Assembly: GCA_963753585.1 (NCBI GenBank)
Contig: CAVWCU010000001.1
Span: 1,178,001 to 1,242,000, forward strand
Reading direction: 5' to 3'
DNA: 64,000 nucleotides
DNA from: VRUE01 sp963753585
GTDB lineage: Bacteria > Actinomycetota > Thermoleophilia > Solirubrobacterales > 70-9
Translations under genes and position numbers: made by a program
In this document: positions 42,838-51,955 of the stretch, piece after piece
Layout: each line of letters begins with the position of its first letter
Position numbering within the stretch: the first letter of the stretch is position 1
Notes under the pieces: model-generated
The model's input: the letters and a program-made list of their open reading frames with translations, nothing else
Told to the model about the DNA's origin: nothing
Database searches by the model: none

Positions 42838-43809
42838 CTAGGGCTTGCCGAGCGCCGTCTTGAAGCTGTCGATCGCCTCGACGGGGAGCGGGTCCACCCC
42901 GCGCGCCTCGGCTAGGGCGAGCGAGACGAGGTCGGCGAGCATCGTCGCCCAGAGCAGGCGGGCGACGCGGGTCTCGCCACGCGTCTCGATGCGGATCGCC
43001 TCGGCGCCGGTCCGGGCGATCGCCTCTCCGGTCAGCTCGAAGCGGCGGCGCTCTCGCGGGTGCTGGTCGGAGTCTTCGAGCAACACAGCCGAGAAAGCGT
43101 CGCCTGGCCAGCCGCAGATCTCGTTGTGGTCGGCCTCGGGCAGCTCGGAGAAGAAGGCGTGGAGCTTCAGGTTCTCGTTGATCTGCGTCTTCCAGCGACG
43201 GGCGACGGGCGCGGTGAGGTCGGCTCCCACGATCACGGGCACGGTCCCCTCGAGACGAATCGCCAGCTCGGAGGCGAGGGTCTGCAACTCGGCCGACCGC
43301 TCGGCCAGGAAGGCGGCCGCGGCGTCTATCTCGGTGTGAACCCGGGGGGCGATCCCCGCGAGGGCGGCCACCTCGGTCGCGCAGACCAGCATGTAGGCGA
43401 TCGCGGTCCGCGGCGCGGGCAGCAGCCCTGGCAGCCCGATCACCGGCACGCCGGCTTCGCGCGCACCGTCGACGAGGGCACCTCCCGTGCCGGCGACGAT
43501 CCGCCTTGCGCCGAGAGCATCGGCCGCCTCGAAGCAGGCCAACGTCTCCTCCGTATCGCCGGAGTAGCTGGAGCAGAGGATCGTCCACTCGGGGGTGGCC
43601 CAGCTCGGCAACGCGTAGCCGCGCACGGTCAGCAGCGGACGGGTAAGCCGGTCGCCCAGAGCCGCCGCGGCAAGGTCGCCGCCGATCGCCGAGCCCCCCA
43701 TGCCGCAAACCATCAAGCCCGCTGCGTCGGTGGGCTCGAGCCGCGCCGACTCGACCCGCCAGAGCGCGTCACGCAGGTGGTCGGGTATCGCGAGGACGTC
43801 GTCGAGCAT
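42838..43809 (-). CDS. bifunctional phosphoglucose/phosphomannose isomerase
   Basis: Interconverts fructose-6-phosphate with glucose- or mannose-6-phosphate. The 323-residue length and the SIS-domain motifs GMGGSAIGGDLAAAAL and LCSSYSGDTEETLACFEAA fit the short PGI/PMI family of archaea and actinobacteria rather than classical PGI. Active-site residues are expected in NENLKLHAFFSELPEADHNEICGW, which carries the conserved Glu and His. It is downstream of a nucleotidyltransferase gene on the same strand, with a strongly folded 184-base gap between. Together they would supply mannose-1-phosphate-derived sugar nucleotides. Confidence 0.9.
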   Translation of the reverse strand: MLDDVLAIPDHLRDALWRVESARLEPTDAAGLMVCGMGGSAIGGDLAAAALGDRLTRPLLTVRGYALPSWATPEWTILCSSYSGDTEETLACFEAADALGARRIVAGTGGALVDGAREAGVPVIGLPGLLPAPRTAIAYMLVCATEVAALAGIAPRVHTEIDAAAAFLAERSAELQTLASELAIRLEGTVPVIVGADLTAPVARRWKTQINENLKLHAFFSELPEADHNEICGWPGDAFSAVLLEDSDQHPRERRRFELTGEAIARTGAEAIRIETRGETRVARLLWATMLADLVSLALAEARGVDPLPVEAIDSFKTALGKP

Positions 43810-43811
43810 TA

Positions 43812-43974
43812 GATGACTGACCCCTTGGCGGCGTGCGCCTGGGGGCGCGCGTGGTCAAGCAGGTCAAGGACGCAGGGAGGCCGAATAGCAGACGCTATTC
43901 GGCCGACCGAGGACGCAGAGATGCGCAGTGCCATGCGCGTCATCCAGGTGTGCGGTGTCGAGGGGTCAGTCATC
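43812..43974 (+). ncRNA. highly folded intergenic region, possible structured RNA
   Basis: GATGACTGACCCCT (43812-43825) pairs perfectly with 43961-43974, and the stem continues inwards through CCTGG with many G-T pairs. Inside are a perfect hairpin GGCCGAATAG/CTATTCGGCC (43879-43904, loop CAGACG) and a TGCGCA hairpin near 43922-43940. The G-T pairs would be G-U on a plus-strand RNA but C-A mismatches on the minus strand, so the likely transcript is antisense to the operon. GGACGCAG occurs twice inside. Confidence 0.45.
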
Positions 43975-43993
43975 CAGACCGGGACTTCGACCC

Positions 43994-44977
43994 TCAGGCC
44001 GGAACTCTTTCCCCTTGGCCGACCACGGCGCCGTCCAGGCTGGCGCCGGCGGGCACTTCGACACCGGCCGAGAGAATCGAGCCGCTGACCCGTGCGCCCT
44101 CGCCGAGGATGCAATCGTCGAGCAGCACCGAGTCGCGGATCTCGGCGCCGTCCGCGACACGACAACCGGGCCCGAGCACGACCCGCGGACCCACCGTCGC
44201 ACCCGTCGCTACTTCCGCGCCCGAGGCCACGAGCATCCCCGGCGCCGTCGGCTCCACGCGAGTCTCGACCCGCCGCTCGAGGATGTCCCAGCTCGCCTGC
44301 AAGTAGCGCTCCGGCGTGCCGATGTCCATCCAGTAGCCGTCCAGGCAGAGGCCGTGCAGGCCGTCGCCAACCAGGCGCGGGAAGACGTCGTGCTCGATCG
44401 AGAACTCCTCGTCGGGGGGGATCAGGTCGAGCACCGAGCGCTCGAGCACGTACATCCCGGCGTTGATCTCGCCCGCTGCCCGCTCCCCGGTCTTCTCGAG
44501 GAACTCGAGGACCTCCCCCCCACTACCGCTGCGCACCAGCCCGTAGGCGGAGGAATCCTCCACCGGATGCAGGCCGAGCGTCGCCCGCGCCCCACGCTCG
44601 CGGTGGGCGCCGAGCAGGGCGGAGAGGTCGAGGTCGGTAAGAACGTCGCCGTTGAGGGCGAGGAAGCGATCCTCGAGCCGGTCGCCCAGCTCGTCGGCGG
44701 CGAAGCGGATCGCACCGGCGGTGCCGCGGCGATCGGGCTCGACCACGTAGCTGATCGCAACCCCCGCGCGCTCCTCCTCGCCGGCGAGCGCCTCCCCCAG
44801 CACGCCGGGCAGGAAGCCGCAGGCAAGCACCACCTCGGTGACGCCATGCCCCGCCAGCCACTCGATCATGTAGGCGAGGAACGGGCGGTCGACCAGGGTC
44901 AGCGCCGGCTTCGGCACCGTCTCGGTCAACGGCCGCAGCCGCGTTCCCTCGCCCCCTACCAGGACAATTGCCTGCAC
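43994..44977 (-). CDS. sugar-1-phosphate nucleotidyltransferase
   Basis: A 327-residue paralogue of the protein at 39037-40047. It has the catalytic loop IVLVGGEGTRLRPLTETVPKPALTLVDRP, LALNGDVLTDLDLSAL, VLEFLEKTGE, GYWMDIGTPERYLQASWD and a C-terminal left-handed helix (ILGEGARVSGSILSAGVEVPAGASLDGAVVGQGE). It is likely a mannose-1-phosphate guanylyltransferase, in line with the PGI/PMI gene after it and the UDP/GDP-sugar dehydrogenase before it. The GTG start overlaps the dehydrogenase TAG by one base. GDP-mannose supply is inferred from context. Confidence 0.87.
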   Translation of the reverse strand: MQAIVLVGGEGTRLRPLTETVPKPALTLVDRPFLAYMIEWLAGHGVTEVVLACGFLPGVLGEALAGEEERAGVAISYVVEPDRRGTAGAIRFAADELGDRLEDRFLALNGDVLTDLDLSALLGAHRERGARATLGLHPVEDSSAYGLVRSGSGGEVLEFLEKTGERAAGEINAGMYVLERSVLDLIPPDEEFSIEHDVFPRLVGDGLHGLCLDGYWMDIGTPERYLQASWDILERRVETRVEPTAPGMLVASGAEVATGATVGPRVVLGPGCRVADGAEIRDSVLLDDCILGEGARVSGSILSAGVEVPAGASLDGAVVGQGERVPA

Positions 44978-46290
44978 TAGGACGCCGGTTCAGCCTGCAC
45001 GGCGGTCTCCACGGCCCGGCCGATGCCCTCGTACTCGAAGCCGGCGCTCCTGAGCAGATTGGGGTCGAGGAAGTTGCGCCCGTCGATCAGCAGGGGTCGC
45101 GCCATGCAGCCGGCGGCTGCCACCCAGTCGAGTTCGGCGAACTCGGGCCACTCGGTGACCAGGACCGCCGCGTCGGCGCCCTCCAGCGCCTCCATCGCGG
45201 AATCGCGGAACTCGACGTCTTCGAGCAGGCTCCGCGCCGCATCTGCGGCAACCGGGTCATACGCGGCAACCTCGGCGCCCTCGCCCTGGAGCCGCGCCGC
45301 CAGGACCAGGCTCGAGGCCTCCCGCATGTCGTCGGTGTCGGGCTTGAAGGCCAGGCCGAGCAGCGCCACGCGCTTGCCCGCCAGCGACCCGAGGCGATGC
45401 TGGAGCTTCTTGACGACCCGCCGCTTCTGCAGCTCGTTCACCTCGATCACCGCGGTGAGCAGCTGGAAGTGGTAGCCGGTGTTGCCTGCCAGCTGCTTGA
45501 GCGCCTTGAGGTCCTTGGGGAAGCAGGAACCCCCGTAGCCGATCCCGGGGCGGAGGAAGGCCGGGCCGATGCGCTGGTCGAGGCCCATTCCGCGAGCGAC
45601 TTCGGCGACGTCGGCACCGACCTCCTCGCAGACGTTGGCGATCTCGTTGATGAAGGAGATCTTGGTGGCGAGGAAGGCGTTGGAGGCGAGCTTGATCATC
45701 TCGGCGCTGGCGACGTCCGTGCGCACGATCTCACCACCGAGCGGCTCGTAGAGACCGGCCACCGCGTCGCCGGCAGACTCGTCGCCGGGGTCCGCGCCGA
45801 TCACCACCCGGTCGGGGTGCAGGAAGTCCTCCACCGCCGATCCCTCCTTGAGGAACTCGGGACAGGAAACGTAGGGGATGCCGGGAAGGTCGCGGCGGAT
45901 CGTCTGGCCCGTGCCTGCGGGCACGGTGCTCTTCATCACCAGCGCGTGCTCGCCTCCGGCGCCCAGCTCCTCGACCACGGAGCGGACCCGGGAGAGGTCT
46001 GCGTCGCCGGAAGGGGTCGGGGGCGTGTCCACGCAGACGAAGAGCAGCCGCGCCGCCTCGAGCACCCTTGCCATCTCGGTGGTGAAGGTCAGCCGCTCTG
46101 CGTTGCGGGCCAGAAGCTCGCCTAGGCCGGGCTCGTGGATCGTCGTCTCGCCGCGCGAGAGGGCCTCGACCTTCTCGGCGAGGATGTCGCGCGCCACGAC
46201 CGGATGGCCGAGCTCGGCGAAGCACGCAGCCGTCACCAGGCCGACCCAACCGACCCCAATCACTCCGATCGGCTCTCTGTCCCCTGTCAT
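44977..46290 (-). CDS. nucleotide-sugar dehydrogenase (UDP-glucose/GDP-mannose type)
   Basis: Oxidises a nucleotide hexose to the uronate with two NAD. The 437-residue protein has the NAD motif GVIGVGWVGLVTAACFAELGH, VCVDTPPTPSGDADLS, MKSTVPAGTG, the central helix with EMIKLASNAFLATKISFINEIAN, the catalytic cysteine in GIGYGGSCFPKDLKAL and the C-terminal domain LGLAFKPDTDDMREASSL. It could use UDP-glucose or GDP-mannose. It is linked by a 4-base overlap to the LCP gene upstream and by one base to the nucleotidyltransferase downstream, giving an operon for a charged surface glycan. Confidence 0.92.
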   Translation of the reverse strand: MTGDREPIGVIGVGWVGLVTAACFAELGHPVVARDILAEKVEALSRGETTIHEPGLGELLARNAERLTFTTEMARVLEAARLLFVCVDTPPTPSGDADLSRVRSVVEELGAGGEHALVMKSTVPAGTGQTIRRDLPGIPYVSCPEFLKEGSAVEDFLHPDRVVIGADPGDESAGDAVAGLYEPLGGEIVRTDVASAEMIKLASNAFLATKISFINEIANVCEEVGADVAEVARGMGLDQRIGPAFLRPGIGYGGSCFPKDLKALKQLAGNTGYHFQLLTAVIEVNELQKRRVVKKLQHRLGSLAGKRVALLGLAFKPDTDDMREASSLVLAARLQGEGAEVAAYDPVAADAARSLLEDVEFRDSAMEALEGADAAVLVTEWPEFAELDWVAAAGCMARPLLIDGRNFLDPNLLRSAGFEYEGIGRAVETAVQAEPAS

Positions 46291-47884
46291 CGCTGCACCC
46301 TTCCCTTCTTCGGCTTCTTGTTCGGAATCACGACCTGTGCCGAGCGCGCCATCCCGATCATCTGGTCGTTGGTCAGCACCCGCAGCAGGCTGTTCGAGAC
46401 CCAGTAGGTGTTATCCCCCCGGTGCCAGGCAATCAATTTGATCCTGTCGCCGTCGAGGAAGATCTCATAGTCGCGGCCGCGGATCTCCTGCTCGATGCTC
46501 GGACCGCCGAGGATCGGGGGATCGCTCCAGCCCCGGATCCCCTGCATGCCGAAGTAATGGGTGCCGTCGGGCAGATCCAGGGTGATCACCATCCGGTAGG
46601 CGCCGTGGCGGTTGCCATCGGTGTCCTTGAAGTGGTAGACGCGTGGGTCCTGGATATGCAGGTAGGGGTCGCTTTCCTCGTAGACTGCCCCGGGAGGCAG
46701 GCGGCTCGGGTAAAAGACCGGGAAGCCGTGGTTGACCTTGCGGGCCACGACCTTCGCCTCCACCTTGCCGGCTTCGCCGGCCGGGCTAAGGCCGTCGCTG
46801 CCGGGCGGCTTGGGCTTGACCTTCGGCTTCGGCTTCTTCCTCGCCTTCCTCTGCTTGCCCTTGTCGCTCGACTTGGCCTCGTCCAGCGAGCCGCGCGGCC
46901 CGCCGCTGGCTTCGATGCCGAGGAACTTGTCGACGGCGTCGGCGATCTGCTCCGGCGAGGAGTAGACGAAGCTCGGCCCCAGTTCGGCCGGGAAGTCGAC
47001 CTCGTTGATAGTCGCGTTGCGCGAGGCGATGAACAGCTCCAGCACCTCGAGCATCGCCTTCGTGTCGCTGATGTCGGAGGTCGTGTACTGGGTGAAGACG
47101 TCGATCAGTTCGTTGCTGCCGAGGACCAGGTCCTTGATCGGCACCCGCTGACGGGCGGCGCTGAGGAAGTCCTGCTGACGGGCGGCACGGACGATGTCGG
47201 TGTCGGTGTGGCGGTAGCGCACGTACTCCAGCGCTTTCTTCCCGCACATCAGCTGGTACCCGGGCTGCACGTTGATCTCCGCGTACTGTTCGGAGGATTC
47301 CGCGTTGGAGTGGTAGTAGCGGCGGTCGATGTCCACGTAGACGCAGCCGATCGCGTAGACGGCGCGAACGAAACCGAGGTAGTCGACGTTGACGACGTGG
47401 TTGATCGGCAGGCCGGTCAGTTCCTTGACCACCTGAAGGGTGAGCTTGGGCCCCCCGTAGGCAAAGGCGGAGGTGAACTTTTCGGTTCCCACGCCCGGTA
47501 TCTCGACCTCGAGGTCGCGCGGGATCGACATCAGCGCGATCGCGTTCTTGTCGGGGTCGAGGCGGAGCAGGATCGTCGTGTCGGAGCGACCCGTGTCTTC
47601 CGGTTCGAGGCCCGCTTGTCGGAGCCGATGATGAGGATGTTCTGCGGCTCCCCGCCCTGGGTCTTGGCGAGGACGCGCTGGACTTTGTTCTGCAGCACGT
47701 CGTTGTGCGAGAGGGCGTCGGCGATGCTGCCGACGTAGAGGAGGATGCTGGCGGCGGTGGCCGCGGCGACGGTGATCACGATCACCATCGAGCCGAGGGT
47801 GAAGCGCCACCAGAAGCGCTTCGGCTTCGGCGCCGGCTCGTGGTCGCCGGAGGGCGGTGGCTTGCTGAGTCCCGTCTCAGCCAT
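46287..47884 (-). pseudogene. LytR-CpsA-Psr family protein, frameshifted
   Basis: LCP proteins attach glycan polymers from undecaprenyl carriers to peptidoglycan. A cytoplasmic Pro/Lys-rich start and one membrane helix (LGSMVIVITVAAATAASILLYVG, about 31-53) are followed by the extracellular LCP domain: NILIIGSDKRA, SDTTILLRLDPDKNAIALMSIPRDLEVEIPG, VNVDYLGFVRAV and VRYRHTDTDIVRAARQQDFLSAARQRV with the phosphate-binding arginines. A second domain ends the protein. One base is missing near 47612-47615 (RAS versus RALEPEDTG), consistent with the 1598-base length; the repaired protein has about 532 residues. The gene overlaps the M20 peptidase by 8 bases and the dehydrogenase by 4. Confidence 0.85.
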
Positions 47885-48981
47885 GGCGGTTCAGGTGTCG
47901 AGCTGGGACGGGATGCGAGCGCAGGAAGGTGTCGAGCGTCTGCCGGTAGGTGTGCAGGGAGGAGACCGAGACCCACTCCTCGGGCCCGTGATGACCCGCG
48001 CCGACCGGGCCGAACTCGACCGCCGGCACGCCAACCCGCAGGAAGGAGACGGCGTCGGAGGCACCGTCGCGACCGACGCTCATCGGCTCGCCGTCGTGGT
48101 GCTCGGTCGCCGCGTGACGAAGCGCCCGCACGTAGGCGAGGTCGCGGTCGACGACAGCCGGGGGGCGGGTGAACAGCTGCTCGACCTCGGCGTCGGCGAT
48201 GCCCCGGACCTGCTCCAGCAGGCTGGCCGGATCCTGGTCGGGCAGGTAGCGGATGTCGACGTCGATCGCGCATCGGTCGGGCACCTTGTTGAGCGCGTCG
48301 CCGCCCAGGATCCGGCCGAGGTTGATCGAGGGGCGGTCGAACAGCTCAGAGCTGTGCCGGGCGAACGGTAGCGACTCGATACTGCGGAAAACGTCGATCG
48401 CCCTCAGGACCGCGTTGTCGCCCAGCCAGGGAGTGGCGCCGTGGGCGGCCACGCCGCTTACCTGGACCCGCAGCGCCAGAACGCCCTTGGCCTCGACGCC
48501 GATGTGCAGGTCGGTCGGCTCCCCGGTAATCGCGAAGTCGCCGAGTGAAGCCACTGTCGACGAGCCGGTCGCTGCCGCGGTCGACTTCCTCCTCGGACTC
48601 CTCGTCGCCGACGATCCCCAGCCGCACCCGCACCTGGTCCTGCTCGCGCATCGCCGCCGTGGTGAGCAGCATCGCCGCCAGCGCTCCCTTCATGTCGTAG
48701 GCACCGCGCCCGTACAGCCGGTCGCCCTCGACCCGGGGGTCGAACTGGCCAGGCAGTCCCGGGACGACGTCGAGATGCCCATGGAGGACGACCGTTGGGG
48801 CGCCCTGCGGCCCCACTTCGGCGCGCAGCACCGGCAGCCCGCGAACCTCGTCGCCGGCGGCCTCGATCCCCCGCGCCTCCAGCCAGCCTTTGACGAACCC
48901 CGCGGCTTCCAGCACCCCATCCGGCTCGGACGTGTCGTAGCCGAGCAGCTGCGTAGCGAGAGCTACGAGCTCATCGCTCAT
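47877..48981 (-). pseudogene. M20-family metallopeptidase/deacylase, frameshifted
   Basis: A zinc amidohydrolase of the DapE/ArgE/CPG2 group, about 367 residues if repaired. Metal ligands are in VVLHGHLDVVPG and GRGAYDMKGALAAML (bridging Asp), and the catalytic Glu pair in GIVGDEESEEE. The dimerisation domain (VSGVAAHGATPWLGDNAV) and the last ligand region (GPVGAGHHGPEEWVSV) follow. An extra C near 48547 interrupts DSGFT-GDFAITGEPT and accounts for the 1105-base length. The substrate could be succinyl-diaminopimelate, acetylornithine or a peptide. It lies between atpC (25 bases) and the LCP gene. Confidence 0.83.
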
Positions 48982-49005
48982 GCGGGCTCCGGCCGGATCG
49001 CCTCG

Positions 49006-49419
49006 TCATCCCTCGGCGATCGCGAGGAACGCTTCGGCCCGGTCGCGGTCCTTCTGCGCCCGGCCTTGGGCGCCGCTGCCCTCCTCGGCCTCGGCGAGGC
49101 GCTGCTCGGCGTCGGCGAGCTGCTCTTTCAGCGTCGCCTGGTCGAGCTCCTCGGGGGCAAGCACCTCCTCGACGAGCAGCTTGGCGTGGTTGCCGAAGAC
49201 CTGCAGCCAGCCATGGGCCTGCGCATAGCGCTTCGTCTCGGAATCGCTGACGTGCAGACGCAGCTCCGCCGGCTGCAGGGCTGCCAACAGCGGCGCGTGG
49301 TTGGCAAGGATGCCGACCTCGCCGACCGCGGTGCGGGTCGAGACCTGGCGGACTTCGCCGCTGAAGACCTCACCCTCGGGGGTGAGGACCTCGACGTCGA
49401 CCATGTGCTCGGCGGCCAC
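49006..49419 (-). CDS. atpC: ATP synthase F1 epsilon subunit
   Basis: Part of the central rotor stalk; it couples rotation and inhibits ATP hydrolysis. The 137-residue protein begins MAAEHMVDVEVLTPEGEVFSGEVRQVSTRTAVGEVGILANHAPLLAAL, the beta-sandwich domain, followed by two C-terminal helices rich in Glu, Ala and Arg. Length and motifs are normal. It is the last gene of the ATP synthase operon, 10 bases after atpD. Confidence 0.95.
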   Translation of the reverse strand: MAAEHMVDVEVLTPEGEVFSGEVRQVSTRTAVGEVGILANHAPLLAALQPAELRLHVSDSETKRYAQAHGWLQVFGNHAKLLVEEVLAPEELDQATLKEQLADAEQRLAEAEEGSGAQGRAQKDRDRAEAFLAIAEG

Positions 49420-49429
49420 GCGTCTCCTC

Positions 49430-50854
49430 CTAGGCGGCCGCGGCCGCTCCGGCGTCGGCGGTGACCTGGTCGATGCCGCCCTTCATGTAGAAGGCACCCT
49501 CAGAGAGCTCGTCGTGCTCGCCGTCGAGGATCTCGCGGAAGCCGCGCACCGTCTCGTTGACGGGCACGTACTCGCCGCTGCGGCCGGTGAACTGCTCGGC
49601 GACGAAGAACGGCTGCGAGAGGAAGCGCTCGATCTTGCGGGCCCGCGAGACCGTCTGCTTGTCCTCGTCGGAGAGCTCGTCGATGCCGAGGATGGCGATG
49701 ATGTCCTGCAGCTCCTTGTAGCGCTGCAGTACCTCCTGGACTTCGGTCGCCGTCCGGTAGTGCTCCTCGCCGACGACGTCGGGCTTGAGGATCGTCGAGG
49801 TCGAGTCGAGCGGGTCGACCGCCGGATAGATCCCCTTCTCGGAGATCGCCCGGGAGAGCGTCGTCGTCGCGTTGAGGTGGGCGAACACCGAGGCCGGAGC
49901 CGGGTCGGTGAGGTCGTCGGCGGGGACGTAGATCGCCTGCACCGAGGTCACCGAGCCGCGCTCGGTCGAGGTGATCCGCTCCTGCAGTTCCCCCATCTCG
50001 GTCTCCAGCGTCGGCTGGTATCCCACGGCGGAGGGCATGCGTCCAAGCAGGGCCGAGACCTCCGAGCCCGCCTGGACGAAGCGGAAGATGTTGTCGATGA
50101 AGAGCAGCACGTCCTGGCCGCCCTGCTCGCGGAAGTATTCGGCCATCGTCAGCCCCGAGAGCGCGACGCGCAGACGGGCGCCGGGCGGCTCGTTCATCTG
50201 GCCGAAGACGAGCATCGTCTTGTCGATGACGCCGGACTCCTTCATCTCGAGCCAGAGGTCGTTGCCCTCGCGGGAGCGCTCGCCGACGCCGCAGAAGGCC
50301 GAGAGGCCTTCGTGCTCTTCGCCGATCGAGCGGATCAGCTCCTGGATCAAGACGGTCTTGCCGACGCCGGCGCCGCCGAAGAGCCCGACCTTGCCGCCCT
50401 TGGCGTAGGGCGCGAGCAGGTCGATCACCTTGATCCCGGTCTCGAGGATCTCCTGGGTGGGAGCGAGCTCGGAGGCTTCCGGCGCCGGGCGGTGGATCGG
50501 CCAGCGCTCCTCGGTCTGCACCGGCTCGCCGAGGTCGATCGGCTCGCCGAGGAGGTTGAAGATGCGGCCCAGAGTGGCGTCGCCAACCGGAACCGAGATC
50601 GGCCCGCCGGTGTCGATCACCTTGTCGCCGCGCTGCAGGCCGTCGGTGGCGTCCATCGCCACGGTGCGGACCCGGTCGTCGCCGAGGTGCTGCTGCACCT
50701 CGCAGACCAGCTCGGTCGCCTCGTTGTCGGCGTCGCCGGCCATCTCGATCTTCACGGCCGAGTAGATCTCCGGCAGCTTGTCCGGGAAGACGGCGTCGAC
50801 GACGACGCCCGTCACCTGCTCGACGCGACCTACGTTTGCTCCGTTCTCAGACAT
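49430..50854 (-). CDS. atpD: ATP synthase F1 beta subunit
   Basis: The catalytic subunit of F1. The 474-residue protein has the P-loop GGAGVGKTVLIQELIRSI, the catalytic Glu in VGERSREGNDLW, the DELSEED-like region reading IDELSDEDK, and the signature PAVDPLDSTS. Completely regular in length. Encoded between atpG and atpC with 25 and 10 base spacers. It ends in an Ala-rich tail (ITADAGAAAAA). Confidence 0.98.
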   Translation of the reverse strand: MSENGANVGRVEQVTGVVVDAVFPDKLPEIYSAVKIEMAGDADNEATELVCEVQQHLGDDRVRTVAMDATDGLQRGDKVIDTGGPISVPVGDATLGRIFNLLGEPIDLGEPVQTEERWPIHRPAPEASELAPTQEILETGIKVIDLLAPYAKGGKVGLFGGAGVGKTVLIQELIRSIGEEHEGLSAFCGVGERSREGNDLWLEMKESGVIDKTMLVFGQMNEPPGARLRVALSGLTMAEYFREQGGQDVLLFIDNIFRFVQAGSEVSALLGRMPSAVGYQPTLETEMGELQERITSTERGSVTSVQAIYVPADDLTDPAPASVFAHLNATTTLSRAISEKGIYPAVDPLDSTSTILKPDVVGEEHYRTATEVQEVLQRYKELQDIIAILGIDELSDEDKQTVSRARKIERFLSQPFFVAEQFTGRSGEYVPVNETVRGFREILDGEHDELSEGAFYMKGGIDQVTADAGAAAAA

Positions 50855-50879
50855 ACGTTCCTTTTCTCGGTTCTAAGAC

Positions 50880-51800
50880 TTATCCCAGCGCCTCGGCGCC
50901 GGCGACGACCTCGAGGATCTCCTGCGTGATCTCGGCCTGCCTGACCCTGTTCATCTCCAGGGTCAGGTCGCCCATCATTTCCTCCGCGTTCTCAGCTGCA
51001 CTGCGCATCGCGGTCATCCGCGCCCCAAGCTCCGAAGCGGCGGACTCGAGCAGCGCCCGGTAGACCGAGATGTTCACGTACTCGGGGATCAGCTGGCCGA
51101 GCAGCTCCTCGGCCTCGGGCTCGTACTCCCAGATCGACTGGCTGTGCGCTCGCTCGATCTCGGTTTCCTCGCCCTCCGCTTCCTCCTCGGCAACCCCCTC
51201 GCCGATCACGTCGGCGTGCTGCAGGGGCAGGAGGGTCTGGCGCCAGACGTGCTGGGTCAGCGGCGAGACGTAGTGGTTGTAGACCAGCTCGACCCGGTCG
51301 AGCTCCTCGTCCACGTAGCGCGCGGTCAGCTCCTCGCCGATCTCGCGCGCGTTGGCGAAGCCGGGGCGGTCGGTGAAACCGACGTAGGAGGTTCGCGGAT
51401 CCTCTTTGCGGAAGGTCAGCGCCGAGACGCCCTTGCGGCCGACCGCCGAGAAGACGGCCTCCTTGCTCTCGTCGCGAAGCTCGTTGCGCAAGCGCAGGCC
51501 GTCGCGGATGATGTTCGTGTTGAAGGCTCCGGCGAGGCCGCGGTCGCCCGTGATCAGGACGACGCCGACGCGTTTCTCCTGCTCGCGCTCTTCCAGCACG
51601 GGCACGCGCGGGATCCCCCCCGCCTGCTCGGCGGCGCGGCGGGTGAGCTTGCGCATCGACTGCGCGTAGGGACGCAGCTGCTCGATCCGCTGCTCGGCCC
51701 GGCGCAGTCGCGCCGCCGCGACCATCTCCATCGCCCGCGTGATCTTGTTGATGTTCTTGATCGACGCGATGCGATTCTTGACGTCCTTTTGGGTAGCCAT
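50880..51800 (-). CDS. atpG: ATP synthase F1 gamma subunit
   Basis: The rotating central shaft. The 306-residue protein has the N-terminal helix (RIASIKNINKITRAMEMVAAARLRRAEQRI), the Rossmann-like middle (VVLITGDRGLAGAFNTNIIRDGL) and the conserved C-terminal helix (SELGARMTAMRSAAENAEEMMGDLTLEMNRVRQAEITQEILEVVAGAEAL). An acidic insertion (AEEEAEGEETEIERAHSQS) of about 20 residues lies before the C-terminal helix. It is preceded by a 155-base gap after atpA that contains a structured repeat. Confidence 0.96.
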   Translation of the reverse strand: MATQKDVKNRIASIKNINKITRAMEMVAAARLRRAEQRIEQLRPYAQSMRKLTRRAAEQAGGIPRVPVLEEREQEKRVGVVLITGDRGLAGAFNTNIIRDGLRLRNELRDESKEAVFSAVGRKGVSALTFRKEDPRTSYVGFTDRPGFANAREIGEELTARYVDEELDRVELVYNHYVSPLTQHVWRQTLLPLQHADVIGEGVAEEEAEGEETEIERAHSQSIWEYEPEAEELLGQLIPEYVNISVYRALLESAASELGARMTAMRSAAENAEEMMGDLTLEMNRVRQAEITQEILEVVAGAEALG

Positions 51801-51854
51801 AGCTTTTCGCTAGCTCCAGCTCGGGGAGGCGAGGGTCAGTCGAGAACGCAACTC

Positions 51855-51952
51855 GCGGTGGGTGGCACCGTTTTGGGGGACCACCCCGAGGAGGCGGCGC
51901 GAGCCGCCCCCGCAGCGGGTGGTGGTACCAAAACGGTGACAGGACCCGCCGC
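51855..51952 (-). repeat. structured intergenic repeat, family 2, copy 3, inside the atp operon
   Basis: On the minus strand: GCGGGTCCTGTC (51938-51949), stem ACCGTTTTGG, a branched middle with CGCTGCGGG and a GGCGGC/GCCGCC hairpin closed by TCCTCGG, the complementary stem CCAAAACGGT, then GCCACCC (51860-51866). Outer arms 51855-51863 and 51944-51952 also pair. Flank and core words equal copies 1 and 2, while the main stem is entirely different. It starts 4 bases after the atpA stop, so it is within the atp mRNA. Confidence 0.75.
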
Positions 51953-51955
51953 GCC

